A stretch of 64,000 nt of DNA, taken from contig MU863960.1 of NCBI GenBank assembly GCA_033296885.1, forward strand, positions 62,001 through 126,000, read 5' to 3'. The position numbers and the translations under genes were made by a program. Under the pieces are notes generated by a model that saw nothing but the letters and a program-made list of their open reading frames with translations, was not told where the DNA came from and did not search any database. Shown piece after piece: positions 32,401-44,907 of the stretch (position 1 is the stretch's first letter; every line of letters starts with the position of its first letter). This stretch comes from Triangularia verruculosa. Taxonomy: Eukaryota > Ascomycota > Sordariomycetes > Sordariales > Podosporaceae.

Positions 32401-35150
32401 AACATGTACAGTTTATAGCGATATATCAAAACAGTCTTGGTATATCGAGATGGAAGTGCACGGAAGTTGAAGACGTGGAAATGGCTTGAAACACAAGCGG
32501 CAATTGGCCCTCTACCATACTTCCCACGTCGACGCTCGGTCTTTCTCGTACTAGGCCATCGATATCAGTACGTTTCGACTCATCAACAAGTTTAAAGCAA
32601 ACCCGTTTTCGAGAAAGGGCGGGAAAGACAAGCAACTGCCACGACTCGGGAGCGGTAGCCACAACCGTCCCTTTTCCCATGGGGGTTCATGCCGGTTAGA
32701 CTAAGTATTTGAGCATCAAAAGATTGGGGGTCAGATTTCAACGTTCAAAGACATCAGATGTTCTTGCTTTATTCTTCATCTCCTACAAACACTGGAGTGG
32801 CTCGAGATTGGGTCCTTCCAGGCAAACAACAAGCATCAACGGGGGGCCGCGAAAAGCTTCTTCATATCGAAAAAGCTTAGTGTACACGTGCCAGAAGCCG
32901 GGAATAAGCAGGGATTTTCCCTCGTCAAATGTTCAGGACAACAACTGGTCGAAACGTAAATAAGCGATCCCGGGAAGGCACATGACTGTCACAATGCTTA
33001 ATGGGATGCTTCTTCCCGCAACAGGGCTGATCTTGATGGATACCAATTTGATAATATCAAAGGGTTCTCTCTCACCGCCGCCGTCATCGGGGTTGGTGGT
33101 GTTCGCTGACACATGAGTCGGTGATCCCATTGAGGTGTGAGATATGACGTACTGCAAAAATTGGGAAACGGCCACCCGCATCCTCGGCACTTCCGTCTTG
33201 GCCTGCGTGAACTGACTGTTGAAATCTGACCTGTCTTGGTTCCATGTTCGTTCTTATTGTTCGCCTCCACGCTCGCCATGCATGTTCGATAATACGGGGG
33301 TGGTCGGGTGCGTGGGTGTGTGGGATGGTGTGCTGTAGTAGCGTGGCGGGCAATTACCATCCAGTCGGTGGAAGGTATCAAAATGTTTCTTGTCAACGGT
33401 ACACAGATTCCGCCGGGAGGTTTCCGAGGGCAAAGGCAGATATATCATGTAGTGCTACTGAAGATGTGAGAATATGAGTGAGCTAATCTAGCTAATTTCT
33501 CGCGCACATACGCGGATGGAGTTGCAGCTGCATTGTCATCAGGAATGCATTGTCATCATCTTGAATATGATGATGGAGAGGGTGATAGACTATGGATATG
33601 CCATGCCAAAATGGGATAAACTGCGAGATGCGAAATGCAAGCAGGGTCAGGAAACACAAGCATACACCACACTATGGAGCCTGCTGTGCTGTCAAAGCTC
33701 GGGTATGCCCGCCGTGTCTGAGCCAGCATCGCATCGCCAGTTCCCCCAAAGGTTGACCGACAAACAAATGGCTCGTCGTTGCCCCCCGCCATCGCCTGGT
33801 GAGAGAGAGAGGCTCCACTTCCTTCCTTCTCTTCACCGGGATGGTCCCCCACTGCACCGAGAAGAGCCGTGCTGCCCGCGCAAAAAGGACGAAGGCGAGG
33901 GGCGAGGATGAGCACAGGAACTGTCCAGACACCTCGCCGCCGGGTACCGGTGGGTTTGGCTGGCTTGAAGCCGAAGCCGGGCCAGGATTTCGGACTGCTG
34001 TTGTCAGTTGAATCCTTCTGATCAGCCTTCTGATGTGATGCTTCCATCGCTCTGTTTCCTGGTTTTACCGGTGAGATACGGGCAATCGCAGGACACGGCT
34101 CACTGTGAGTGGTCAGACGAGCAAGCCAGACCGATTGCGACTGGCGGCATGGGTGGCCCAGCTTTGCGACCCATGACGGGCAGCCAACACCCCAAAGCTT
34201 GTCGGTTCGCAGTTTCTCATGCCAAGCGGACGAGGTCGTGGATCGCGGGCAGCGAGCAGGGGTGGGAAGGGACCGTTCGCCTCTCTCTTTATCCCATTTT
34301 TCAGGGCATCGCATCGCGATTGGGGGGAGCGCATGCTGTCAATTGAATTCTAGACAGGTCGTTGCAGCTTGCGGCGAGGGAATTAGTGGCTGTGGCTCAC
34401 TATAAGCGCGCATTTTGCAGCGGGTTTTTCTTTTTGGCTTTTTGCGAATTCCTTTGCGCGCATCTCCATGGAGAGCTTGTTGCCAGAAGCAGAGAGCTTC
34501 GAAGAAGAGAGGCACAGCCAGAAAATCCCGCACGCAAGGCCTGTGAATGGATGACGAAGGTACCTGTGGGTGGGTCCACGGCAAGGTACCGAGGACCCAG
34601 GCGATGGCGGCATCCTCGGCGCCCTATGGCAGGCAAGAGTGGGGAGCCGGTACAAGTCCAGATTGCTCACCCCAGGTACCTCGCTCATGATTGTGACCTG
34701 CAGTTGCGCGCCCCACTGTTTTCAAGGACCAGGTTGTGTTGTGGTTGCTCTGCGCTGCTTTGCGTTGCTCTGCCCGTTTTCTCCAGGAGGACAGTGCCAA
34801 TTGGGACGGGGGAGACGCCGACCACGCGCCGATGCTGCAGGAACGCTTCAATAGCGTACAGTTTCCTCGCGGGCCACGCACCGTGTGTTTTCGTCCGAAG
34901 GAGGCAAAGAGCGAGTCGGGGACTGAGGTGGACAGGAGCACGGGCAAAAAAAAAAGAGCGGGTTTGACAGAGAGGATGGGGTGTGGGTGGGCGGAATCAG
35001 GTTCCACCAGTGAGTGGGAAGGGTAGGAAGTACCAGAGTACATCGCTTGGACGTGCAATTCCGTACTGTGCTCACGGTAGCGCAGCTTGTAGCGGGCAAG
35101 GAAGCTTTGATCAGGACCGGGAAAGGTCGCTCGTGGCTCGCGGCGTTGTG
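26500..35150. other. Long gene-free region
   Basis: About 8.7 kb hold many short overlapping frames on both strands. None shows domain-like sequence, consistent splice sites or clear coding composition; the longest (33556-34314, minus) is low-complexity and Arg/Pro-rich. Small features include GTACGTAC clusters near 26225, 26670 and 27030, a short AACC repeat at 31861-31892, and a 14-bp direct repeat AGTAGGAAATATGT near 32072 and 32164. Noncoding transcripts, decayed sequence or distal control of pma1 remain possible. Confidence 0.5.
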
Positions 35151-35530
35151 GAAAGGTTGAAATACGTCGACTGCCCGCTCTCTCTCTCCCTCTCCTTCCT
35201 CTTTTTGCTTCCCACGCTTGAAGGCCCTTTTTTAACTCTCCCTTCGACGTGAGGTCTCGCTCTCCCTCGAGTCCAACACTCTCCTCTCTACACCCTAATT
35301 CTCTCTCGGTTTTTGTGGTCGCCAACACCGCATACCATCAACACCTCACCTATTAATAAGGTCGTCAAAACAACACCTTGAGGCCGCGTCCCGCCCACCT
35401 AGCTTTGGTTAACACCACAACCATTTCTACCTAAGCATCACTTCTCCCTCCGCGCCCTACTGATCACCTTTTATTTCTCCCCGCCCCGATCAGCTCCGAG
35501 CAGAGCTTATCTGCCGACAAGCGCGTCACA
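35150..35530 (+). promoter_or_regulatory. Promoter and 5' leader of pma1
   Basis: The 380 bases before the start codon contain a strong CT tract (CGCTCTCTCTCTCCCTCTCC near 35178), then CT-rich and CA-rich leader sequence. This is typical of highly expressed fungal genes. The start context is CACAATGGC. No TATA box is clear. Confidence 0.5.
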
Positions 35531-38500
35531 ATGGCCGAACACTCGACCACCGGCGCTCCTGCGTTGTCGACCAACATTGAGAGTGGCAACTTTGATGAGA
35601 AGGCTCCCCACCATCCCGCCCCGCCCAAGCAAAAGGTCGTGGAGGAAGAGGAGGAGGATGAGGACATTGACGCCCTCATTGAGGATTTGGAATCGAACGA
35701 TGGCCATGGCATGGTGAGCTTTTCCTCTTCCCGGCCCTGTCCCCTGCCGATGGCCCTTCTTGGCAGGCCACTCAATCCACACCATCCACAGTTGGCGTGC
35801 CCCATTCCATCCGAGTCGCTTCCGCCTTGGTTTGGGGGGTTGGTGTCGGCCTTGGCAACTGGGCCAATCGGTCAATGATCGATCGCTTGCTAACCCTGCT
35901 CGTCTCTAGTTCGAGGAAGAAGAGGAGGTCGCTCCCGGCACCGGGCGCGTCATTCCTGAGGACATGCTCCAGACCGACACTCGCGTCGGTCTTACCGAGC
36001 AGGAGGTCATTCAGAGACGCCGCAAGTATGGTCTCAACCAGATGAAGGAGGAGAAGGAGAACTTGATCCTCAAGTTCCTCGGCTTCTTCGTCGGTCCCAT
36101 TCAGTTCGTCATGGAGGCTGCCGCCGTCTGTAAGTTTCACGAAACATTTCTTGGCGGTGTTTGCATCTCACCCCCACTCTGCCATGGCAGCTCTGCACAT
36201 CAGCGGGGCGCCAAGCACAGTGGCTTCCTGCATCGCCAATCGACCTTCTTGCGACGAGAATTGCTTTTGCTAACGTCTTGCCTACAGTGGCTGCTGGTCT
36301 CGAGGACTGGGTTGATTTCGGTGTCATTTGCGGTCTGCTCCTTCTCAACGCCTTCGTTGGTTTCATCCAAGAATACCAGGCCGGTTCTATTGTCGATGAA
36401 TTGAAGAAGTGAGTCTTGCCTTTCTCCGCTCCCCTACCAGACAGCCGTGCTAACCCCTTGGCAGGACTCTCGCCCTCAAGGCTGTCGTCCTCCGTGATGG
36501 CACCCTCAAGGAGATTGAGGCCCCCGAGGTTGTTCCCGGTGATATCCTGCAGGTTGAGGAGGGTACCATCATTCCCGCCGATGGTCGCATTGTCACCGAC
36601 GATGCTTTCCTCCAGGTTGATCAGTCTGCCATCACCGGTGAGTCCCTTGCCGTCGACAAGCACAAGAACGACTCCTGCTACGCTTCCTCCGCTGTCAAGC
36701 GTGGTGAGGCTTTCATCGTCGTTACTGCCACCGGTGACAACACCTTCGTCGGTCGTGCCGCTGCCCTCGTGAACGCTGCTAGCGCCGGCTCCGGTCACTT
36801 CACTGAGGTTCTCAACGGTATCGGTACCATTCTCCTGGTTCTCGTCATTCTCACCAACTTGGTCGTCTGGGTTGCTTCCTTCTACCGCAGCAACGGCATC
36901 GTCACCATTCTTGAGTTCACCCTCGCCATTACCATCATTGGTGTCCCCGTCGGTCTTCCCGCCGTCGTTACCACCACCATGGCTGTCGGTGCTGCTTACC
37001 TCGCCAAGAAGAAGGCCATTGTCCAGAAGCTCTCCGCCATTGAGTCCCTTGCCGGTGTCGAGATTCTCTGCTCTGACAAGACTGGTACTCTCACCAAGAA
37101 CAAGCTCTCTCTCGCTGAGCCCTATACCGTCGCTGGTGTTGAGCCCGAGGACCTCATGTTGACTGCCTGCTTGGCCGCTTCCCGCAAGAAGAAGGGTATG
37201 GATGCCATCGACAAGGCTTTCCTCAAGTCGCTCAAGTTCTACCCCCGCGCCAAGTCTGTTCTCTCCAAGTACAAGGTTCTCGACTTCCACCCCTTCGACC
37301 CCGTCTCCAAGAAGGTTCAAGCCGTTGTCGAGTCTCCCCAGGGTGAGCGCATCATCTGCGTCAAGGGTGCCCCTCTTTTCGTCCTGAAGACCGTTGAGGA
37401 GGACCACCCCATTCCTGAGGATGTCGATGTCGACTACAAGAACAAGGTTGCCGAGTTCGCTACCCGTGGTTTCCGTTCCCTTGGTGTTGCCCGCAAGCGT
37501 GGTGAGGGCTCCTGGGAGATTCTCGGCATCATGCCCTGCTCGGACCCCCCTCGTCACGATACCGCCCGCACTATCAACGAAGCCAAGTCTCTCGGCCTCT
37601 CCATCAAGATGCTTACTGGTGACGCCGTCGGTATCGCTCGTGAGACTTCTCGCCAGCTCGGTCTCGGAACCAACGTCTACAATGCTGAGCGTCTCGGTCT
37701 CGGTGGCGGCGGTGACATGCCCGGCTCTGAGGTTTACGATTTCGTTGAGGCTGCCGATGGTTTCGCCGAGGTCTTCCCCCAGCACAAGTACAATGTCGTC
37801 GAGATTCTCCAGCAGCGTGGCTACCTCGTTGCCATGACTGGTGACGGTGTCAACGATGCTCCCTCGCTCAAGAAGGCTGATACTGGTATTGCTGTCGAGG
37901 GTGCTTCCGATGCTGCCCGCTCTGCCGCCGATATTGTTTTCCTTGCCCCCGGTCTCGGTGCCATCATTGATGCCCTCAAGACTTCTCGCCAGATTTTCCA
38001 CCGCATGTACGCCTACGTCGTCTACCGTATCGCTCTGTCGATCCATCTCGAGATTTACCTTGGTCTCTGGATCGCCATTCTCAACCGCTCCCTCAACATT
38101 GAGCTCGTCGTCTTCATCGCCATTTTCGCTGATGTTGCTACCCTTGCCATTGCCTACGACAACGCCCCCTACTCCAAGACCCCCGTCAAGTGGAACCTCC
38201 CCAAGCTCTGGGGTATGTCGGTCCTTCTCGGTGTCGTCCTTGCCATCGGTACCTGGATCACTGTCACCACCATGTATGCCCACCCCAACGGTGGTATCAT
38301 CCAGAACTTCGGTAATCTCGATGAGGTTGTCTTCCTGCAGATCTCGCTCACTGAGAACTGGCTCATCTTCATCACTCGGTATGTTTTGACTTTTATTCTT
38401 CGTTCTGACGTGAAACAATATGCTAACTCTATTTCTACAGTGCCAACGGTCCCTTCTGGTCCTCACTTCCCTCGTGGCAATTGGCCGGCGCTATTCTCGT

Positions 38501-38768
38501 CGTTGACATTTTGGCCACTCTCTTCTGTATCTTCGGATGGTTTGAGGGCGGTCAGCAGACTTCGATCGTTGCCGTTGTCCGTGTCTGGGTCTTCTCCTTC
38601 GGTGTTTTCTGCGTCATGGGTGGTGTTTACTACATCCTCCAGGACTCGGTTGGTTTCGACAACCTCATGCACGGCAAGTCCCCCAAGGGCAACCAGAAGC
38701 AGAGATCGCTCGAGGACTTTGTTGTCTCTCTCCAGCGTGTGTCTACGCAGCACGAGAAGTCGCAGTAA
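35531..38768 (+). CDS. pma1: Plasma-membrane H+-ATPase (P-type, P3A)
   Basis: The enzyme pumps protons out of the cell using ATP and sets the membrane potential for nutrient uptake. Five exons (35531-35713, 35910-36129, 36288-36408, 36465-38378, 38441-38768) encode 921 residues, close to the 920 of the Neurospora pump. The introns are 196, 158, 56 and 62 nt and all follow GT-AG. Motifs: TGES at about 232-235, the phosphorylated aspartate in CSDKTGTLTK (D379), KGAPLFVLK, MLTGD, and TGDGVNDAP at about 633-641. The N terminus is acidic (EEEEEDEDIDALIEDLE). The C-terminal regulatory tail ends LQRVSTQHEKSQ, containing the Ser-Thr pair that is phosphorylated on glucose activation in the yeast enzyme. 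Codon choice is strongly C-ending, as expected for very high expression. Confidence 0.98.
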
Positions 38769-39502
38769 GCGACCTCGTTGCATGGCTTGGATGGGCAGGG
38801 TGCTATGGCTATAGCACGAAATTAAGATACCATGGTTTATAACGCATACCCCGCCCTGAATAGCAGCGCCTCGGCTTTGGGAGGAACGATAGACCATGGC
38901 ATGGGTCGAGAGCCTGCTACAGGGCATCTACTTTAATTTTTCGGAGTCTTGATAACGACTTCTCTTGGGGACTAGTCGAACCCCCGATACTCTTAGACAG
39001 ATCTAATAAACAGTAAAAAATAACCATGTTCACACTGGCTTGCTGTGAGGGTGAGATGTACCTTTTTTTTGATGCTTGATGATGGTGGTGGCGCATGGCG
39101 GTTTTTAGCTCTGCCCACGTGCACTGATTTCAGTTCATTGTTGGCAAAGATTTTCTGCCTTTTTTGGTTGTTGAGCAGCCACGACCACGCAACAACGAGT
39201 CGTTATCTTCCTATGCGATTGCGCCAGAGCAACTCGCTGTAAGCACTGGCTGAAGGTCAGGGGATTTGAGCACCTTTAAGCTAATAGCATTTCAGAGCCC
39301 TGACACGCCAAATCTTTCGCTCTGCAAGCCGTCGAGTCCACCACAGCAGGCGGATCCCTTGCTAGCACACAGCGCCACCAACAACCAACAACCGCCAACA
39401 ACCACCGAGTCGCTCCCCCACCACGATTTTTTTCTTTGCCGATCAAGAACGTCACACTGCTTGACCCCTGAGATAAGGGAGATCCGAAAGAAAAAAGGAG
39501 GG
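38769..39502. other. 3' flank of pma1 and promoter of the WD protein gene
   Basis: No gene seen. Near 38967-38985 there is GGGGACTAGTCGAACCCCC, a possible small hairpin in the pma1 3' region. It resembles a tRNA T-arm only superficially. Confidence 0.45.
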
Positions 39503-41505
39503 ATGGCTCCTCCTAGAGAGATTCCGGGATTTTATTACGGTACGTCATTTTTTTTATTGTTCTTGATGGTCATGTGACCTTGGCATCGACTTGACAACGG
39601 AAGTCGACTTGAAGTCGCAAGGGTTCGGTTTTTGGATTTTGGACTGGGGTTTTCGAGTCTCGGATTTTCAAGTGGGATTTGGGACGTCGACTTGAGTTGT
39701 TTTGTTTGGTCGTGGCTTTTTTTTCTCCTGTGGGGAGCTTGAGGGAGGCGGATGGTGTTGGTGCGAGATGGCTTTGATAGGGGAGGTGGGGGGGTTTTGG
39801 ACGAACTTTGCTGACAAGCTGTGGGTTACGTTCGATAGACGAAGTTAAGAGAAAGTACTTCCGCATTGAGGACAGCAAGAAGACGGTGCTGCCCGATGGA
39901 GCGGCTGCTTGGAGGAGCGAAGGGGAGGTGAAGAGGCGGAAGAAGGAGGTGGAGGAAGCAAGAGGGGAGAGAGAGTGGAGAGAGAGGGTGGAGAGAGAGA
40001 GGGTTAGGAGGGTGGATGTTGGGTGGATGGTGAATAGGGAGATCAAGGAGGGGGAGCGTGATGGGGAAGGGATGGTGAGGGAGTGGGCTGGGGGATTACA
40101 GGATAAGGGGAAGATCAAGATGTGGCAGAACTGGGGAGAGGAGAATGGGGCCATGATTGATTGCTTGTTTGTGGAAGATCACAAAAAGATCAAGGATTTT
40201 CCGCGGCAATGGGACGATGAGGGGGGGGAGGAAAGGTTTGCTTGGGTTTGTGCTGGTGAGTAATCGATTATCTTGGAAGGTTGTTTGGGAAGACGGGAGT
40301 GCTGACGGATGATGGTAGGGTTGGATGATATGGGGGTGGCGATAGCAGCTGCGCCGTTGGATGAGGATGGAAAGTGAGTATTGAAGTTGAGGTAGGGAGG
40401 AGGGTGTGAGCTAATATGTGTCCTTTGAAGAGTAGACTACGCCAGCAAACGAGTGCAGCGAGGTTGGTGGCCTAGTCGATATTTTGATATCACGATACCG
40501 TACGATGCACACATTGTTGGCATTAAAGTATCAAAAGGACCGCGGGTGAAATCGCTGCTGGCATTCGGCAACACCATGAGTTCCGACTCCCTCCCAATAG
40601 TGAGGTGCTATGTGGGCGAACCACATGGGCCAGAAACGTGTACGTCTCTTTTCCTGTCCCGAATGCTGGAGTTTTCTGGCCAAGCTGCAACATATTGCTG
40701 ACTGGATGCTTGCAATGTAGGGCCGGTACCAAAACAGTGGATTGACCTTTCGCACAACTATGTCAATGCCGGTGCTTGCACACCTTTAGAGAACTCGAGC
40801 CACTTCGTCTTGGGCACCAGGCGCGGTGTCTATCAGAGCGTGCACGACGAGTTTTTGCACGACCTGGATACGAGGCCTCGACCACATGGATGGCGGACTG
40901 GGCGAACAGACAGCCAGCCCCCATTTCGTGGTGATGTGCTCGCTGTTGACTATCTGCAAGAGTGCCCGCAGGTGGTGCTTGCTGGTACCCGTTCTGGCCA
41001 TATCTGCCAACTTGATTTACGAACGCCGGCGAAAGAATGGGAGTCGAAGGTTTTCCGCCACAAGAGCAGCGTGGCACACATCAAGGCGGTGGGGCCCTAC
41101 AACATCCTCGCTGCTGGACCACGGAACGCCATGTGCATCTATGATATTCGCTTCACAAGAGCGAGGGAGCAAAAGGCAAACCAAAAGCCATTCCGACCTT
41201 GGGAACAACACGCTGTGGCTCCTGCAGTGGAGTTCCCTGGCTATCGCAACGATGCTTATATCAAGATCGGGCTGGATGTGCTCAACGAGCCGGGATATGG
41301 GCATGGCGTTGTGGCAGCGGCCCATGATGACTGCACGGTTGGGCTGTACTCAGTCCGGGACGGATCGAGGATATCGTCGCCAGACGTGGACAAGATCAAG
41401 GCGCGGGGGGTGATCAAGGCCATGATGTTCCAGACATTGCCTGATGATCAGCATCCCAGCTTGTTTGTTGGCGTTGGACCGGTTGTCCAAAAGTTTTCTT
41501 TTTGA
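39503..41505 (+). CDS. WD-repeat protein, DCAF4/WDR21-like
   Basis: Five exons (39503-39539, 39839-40255, 40319-40373, 40431-40639 and 40721-41505) encode 500 residues. The N terminus joins PREIPGFYYG to DEVKRKYFRIED across a 299-nt first intron. This Pro-Gly-Phe-Tyr-Tyr...Lys-Arg-Tyr-Phe pattern is the opening signature of DCAF4 (WDR21), a substrate receptor of the CUL4-DDB1 ubiquitin ligase in animals. The second exon is very rich in Glu, Arg and Lys (probable coiled coil). The last exon contains WD-like blades (VVLAGTRSGHICQLDLRTPA, YNILAAGPRNAMCIYDIRFT, VVAAAHDDCTVGLYSVRDGS). The donor at 40640 (GTACGT) is chosen over the GT two bases earlier because only it keeps the frame. Role in a ubiquitin ligase is inferred. 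Confidence 0.75.
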
Positions 41506-41768
41506 TAAGCCAGATAATACCCTGACTTTGAATTGTACTTGTAAATTATTGCTGGTCGCAATATGAAGAACTTACACGATGAGTTGCATAAAAGTTGGTG
41601 ATGTGATTAGTCATGCATTGCGAGTCAGCCGCGGCTCCCTTCCGCGTCTTCCCGTCCATTCGGCGGCGACGCGCTGCATCCATCCACCAAAAGCAGCAAG
41701 TAAGACGGGGCGAGGTGTGTGCGGAGGGGAAAGTCTGTGTACATCATCTTGAGTTTTCCGATCCGGCC

Positions 41769-43842
41769 ATGGCCGGGAACCATGCAAATCTGAACCGCAC
41801 TGCATGTACACCTGCCGCATTTGCACCTGCACCCGCACCCGCACTCGCACCCACGCCTACGTCGACGTCGGCCTTTAGTGGTACTAGAGGAGGAGGGCCA
41901 TTAGCGGCGTCCGGTTCCGGTTCCGGGTCCGGGTCCGGAGTCGTCGGTGGATTCAGCAGCGGGGAATCTCAAAGTACAGCGTCGCCAATGAGCAGTGTGA
42001 ACATCGCCAACGGAAATACGAACAACCTTCCGGACGCGGCGGGAGGCAATAATGCCGGCATCAACACCAAAAAGCGGAAAGCGGCCCCGGGCTCGAGAGG
42101 AGTCGCGAACTTGACCCCGGAGCAGCTGGCCAAGAAACGGGCGAATGGTAAGTGGAGCTTCTATGGTCTATTTCCTTAGTCTCTTGAGTCCGCTCCGGTG
42201 TTGTGGAAACATTTTGGGGGGCCTACACACGGGTGCGGCTACTAGGAGCTGTTGCCTTTCTCCGGGCCGTCTTTCCTACCTATGTATGGGAGTGGTGGTT
42301 AAGGAAAAGGAGCACTGACACGGCATGTTTTAGACCGTGAAGCACAGCGTGCTATTCGAGAGAGGCAACGCCTCAAGATTGAGCAGTATGAGCGTGAGAT
42401 TCGCGAGCTGAAGTCTCAGCAGCCGTATCAGGAACTGCAGGCTGCTATTCGGCAGAGGGAAGCGGTAGAGGCGGAGCTGGCCGAGGTGAAGGCATGTCTG
42501 GCTACGATTATGCATTTGGCTCAGCCGGTGCTGGCCAAGGGGTCGATAGGTGAGTTGCTTGCCCCTATTTTTCGGGTTGGGTTTGGCTCAGGGGCTGACA
42601 TTTTGTGTAGTTGGACAACAACAGCCTGCGCCATTACCGTCTCCGGCTCCGACACACCATGCGCCGTCACTCCAGCATCATCATGGTCTGGCGGCACCAA
42701 CTCCAACGTCTGCGGGGTTCTCTGGTTCGGGGCCAGGTAGTGTTGCCTCTCCGGGTTCTGTTGGGACTCATGGGCGGTGGCATAGCAGCATGTCGCCTGT
42801 AGTTGGGCCAATGACCACGGAGAGCCAGCACCAGCAACATCACCAACTTCAACAACCTCAACCCCCCTCCCAGACAGGCATCCTAACCCAGCAACGCCAC
42901 GACCTCGTCCACGGACTCGACCTAGGCTCAGACCGTCTAGACCTCGAATTCCTCCTCGACCCAGCCCAGAAAATCGCCCGCATCCAACAAAACATCACCA
43001 CCCCATCACCCACCCCATATCAACAACCCCAACCTCAAATCCCCCTGCTAATCCCTCCCACCACGACCACCATAAAACCACAAAACCACCCCCCCCTCCC
43101 CCTCAACTGCCCACCCACCTGCCCCCTCGACTCCATCCTCCTCGACTTCCTCTCCGAACGCCGCAACCTCCTATCTCACTCCCACCCAGCAACCACCGTC
43201 CTCGGACCCCCTCACCCCTCCATAACCCCCCTCCTGAACCCATCAGCCCCTTCCCACCCCCTATCCAAAGTCTTTGCCGACATCCTCGCCCGCTTCCCGG
43301 GGCTCTCCAACCTCCCCGAGCGCGTCGCGGTTTTGTATCTGATGTTCCTGCTGATGCGCTGGCAAATCGACCCCACGCAGGAGAACTGGGAGCGCATACC
43401 AGTATATCTCCGTCCCGGGAGGGCGCAGAGGGAAAAGGCGCATCCGGCCTGGGTGGACCACATACCCTGGCCCGAGATGAGGGGGTACATAATCGAGAAC
43501 CACGACTTTGAGGATGGCGGAGGAACAGGGGGGAAGAATGGGTTTCTGTTTGAGAATTTTTTTATTCCTTTTACGGGGACGTTGAGGGTTGGGTGGGGGT
43601 ATGAGGAGGGGGATTGTTTGTTGCTGTCTGCGGGGAGGGGGAGGGGGGGTAGGAAGAGACGGGAGGGGGAGGGGGGTAAAGAGGGGGTGGGGAAGGACCA
43701 GGGGGAGGAGGAGGAGGAGGAGGAGATTATGATTAATCCTGTTTTTGAGAGGCATTTGAGTAGGCTGGAGTGTTGGAGTTTGGGGGAGGAGTTTGAACGG
43801 GCGTTTCCCCAGTTGAGGGGGACGTATAAATTGAGGAGGTGA
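41769..43842 (+). CDS. bZIP transcription factor with DUF3425-type C-terminal domain
   Basis: Three exons (41769-42147, 42334-42549 and 42611-43842) encode 608 residues. The start ATG opens MAGNHANLNRTACTPAAFAP. Residues 1-115 are low-complexity (Ala/Pro, then Ser/Gly). The basic region follows KKRKAAPGSRG and LTPEQLAKKRAN, and continues as DREAQRAIRERQRLK with a heptad-like helix (IEQYEREIRELK...). In register, the position normally held by the invariant Asn is Asp (D127), as in other DUF3425-type factors. The C-terminal third (PERVAVLYLMFLLMRWQIDP, then PVYLRPGRAQREKAHPAWVD) matches the DUF3425 pattern. Gln/Pro-rich and acidic Gly/Glu tracts flank it. It should act in the nucleus; target genes unknown. 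Confidence 0.88.
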
Positions 43843-44579
43843 GATGTAGACGATACTGTGTTATCTTGGACAAGGGTTGGGAGGAAGGTGTATAATACGG
43901 TTTATGGGCCTTGTAAATGAGTTGAGAGGCCTTTTATATATATGTTTTGGCATGTCGGGTTCGACATGGTGGATGAGAGTTCACGGTGTTGAGGCCATGT
44001 CCAGTGTTTTAGAAACCCGGGTGACAGGGCTATCGAGCGCATGATGGTTTTCGAGTTATAATATAAGGCGTGGCTAGAATGTGTGGTTAGAACCCGTGAG
44101 TAAGAGTCATGATGGGGGGAGTATTCGTTGCATGCGTAAAGCCCCAGAAGCATCACCATATCCATCCCTGAATCACGTTCACCAATGCCATGTCATGATG
44201 ATGGGAAAATCTTTATCATAAAAAGTTCCTAGCGCCTCCAAAATTAACTGAAAAAAAACATTTCCCTTCTCCTTGCCTGCTCCAGATAAATGCTCACAAT
44301 CCTGTGCCCCCGCCCATGCTACTCCATGTCTTTCCTTTTCTACTCCAGTGGACATAAGTTTCGTACCCGTGGTCAAGAGGTTGTGTTTTTGGGTGTTTAT
44401 CGAAGAAGAAAAAAAAGCAAAAAGAACCAAGGAAGACCGAGTATCCTGATGGTGTTCGGTGCGTTTTGGGTATCTCGTCGTTTTTTTCGCAAAAGGATTT
44501 GGGTATCCTGGATGGGTTCTCTAGTCGATAAACTGCTGTTGTTTTGTTTTATTCGTTTGTTGTAGGTTCGAATTACGAA
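43843..44579. other. Intergenic region between converging genes
   Basis: No gene seen in 737 bases. It holds the 3' ends of the bZIP gene (+) and the SERF-like gene (-). Confidence 0.5.
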
Positions 44580-44907
44580 TTATTTCTTCCCGGCGGCGGC
44601 TTCGGTGGCCTTCTTTGCGTCGGCTGGAAAGAAGACGGTCAGGAGGTGCGATCATGAGAGAGAGGGAGAGAGGAAGGGGAGAGGTGTGTACATACCGGCA
44701 GCCTGCTTCTCGCGCATCTTCTGCGCCGCCAGCTCCTTGGCCTTTGCGAGCTCACTACCGGACATGTTGTGTCCCTTTTTCTGGAGAGCGCGATAGCATG
44801 TTAGCACATGGAGGAGAGTACAGAAGGTGCTCAAGGTTACATACCTGACCAGCCGCCTTCTTCTGAGCGGCCTCACGGGCCTTGTCGCGCTGGTTGCCGC
44901 GGGCCAT
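44580..44907 (-). CDS. Small SERF/4F5-family protein
   Basis: Three short exons (44907-44845, 44780-44696 and 44623-44580) encode 63 residues, too short and too divided to appear as one open frame. The N terminus MARGNQRDKAREAAQKK is the hallmark of the 4F5/SERF family, small highly charged proteins. Animal members modify aggregation of amyloid-like proteins, and yeast has one homologue. The rest is Ala/Lys/Glu-rich (ELAKAKELAAQKMREKQAA, ending EAAAGKK) and likely helical or disordered. Both introns have GTATGT donors and CCAG acceptors (64 and 72 nt). The protein probably lies in cytosol or nucleus. Confidence 0.88.

Noticed and set aside
33556..34314. 252-codon minus-strand frame in the gene-free region
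   Set aside because: Arg/Pro/Ser-rich with no motif, no conserved-type hydrophobic pattern and no good start context.
36109..38466. 785-codon open frame antisense to pma1
   Set aside because: It mirrors the main coding exon. The strong C-ending codon bias of pma1 removes stops from the opposite strand, and the translation is low-complexity (Gly/Glu/Asp/Leu) with no domain.
38960..39000. tRNA-like T-arm GGGGGTTCGACTAG (minus strand) 3' of pma1
   Set aside because: No matching A box, anticodon arm or acceptor stem could be folded around it, and the base after the T loop is wrong.
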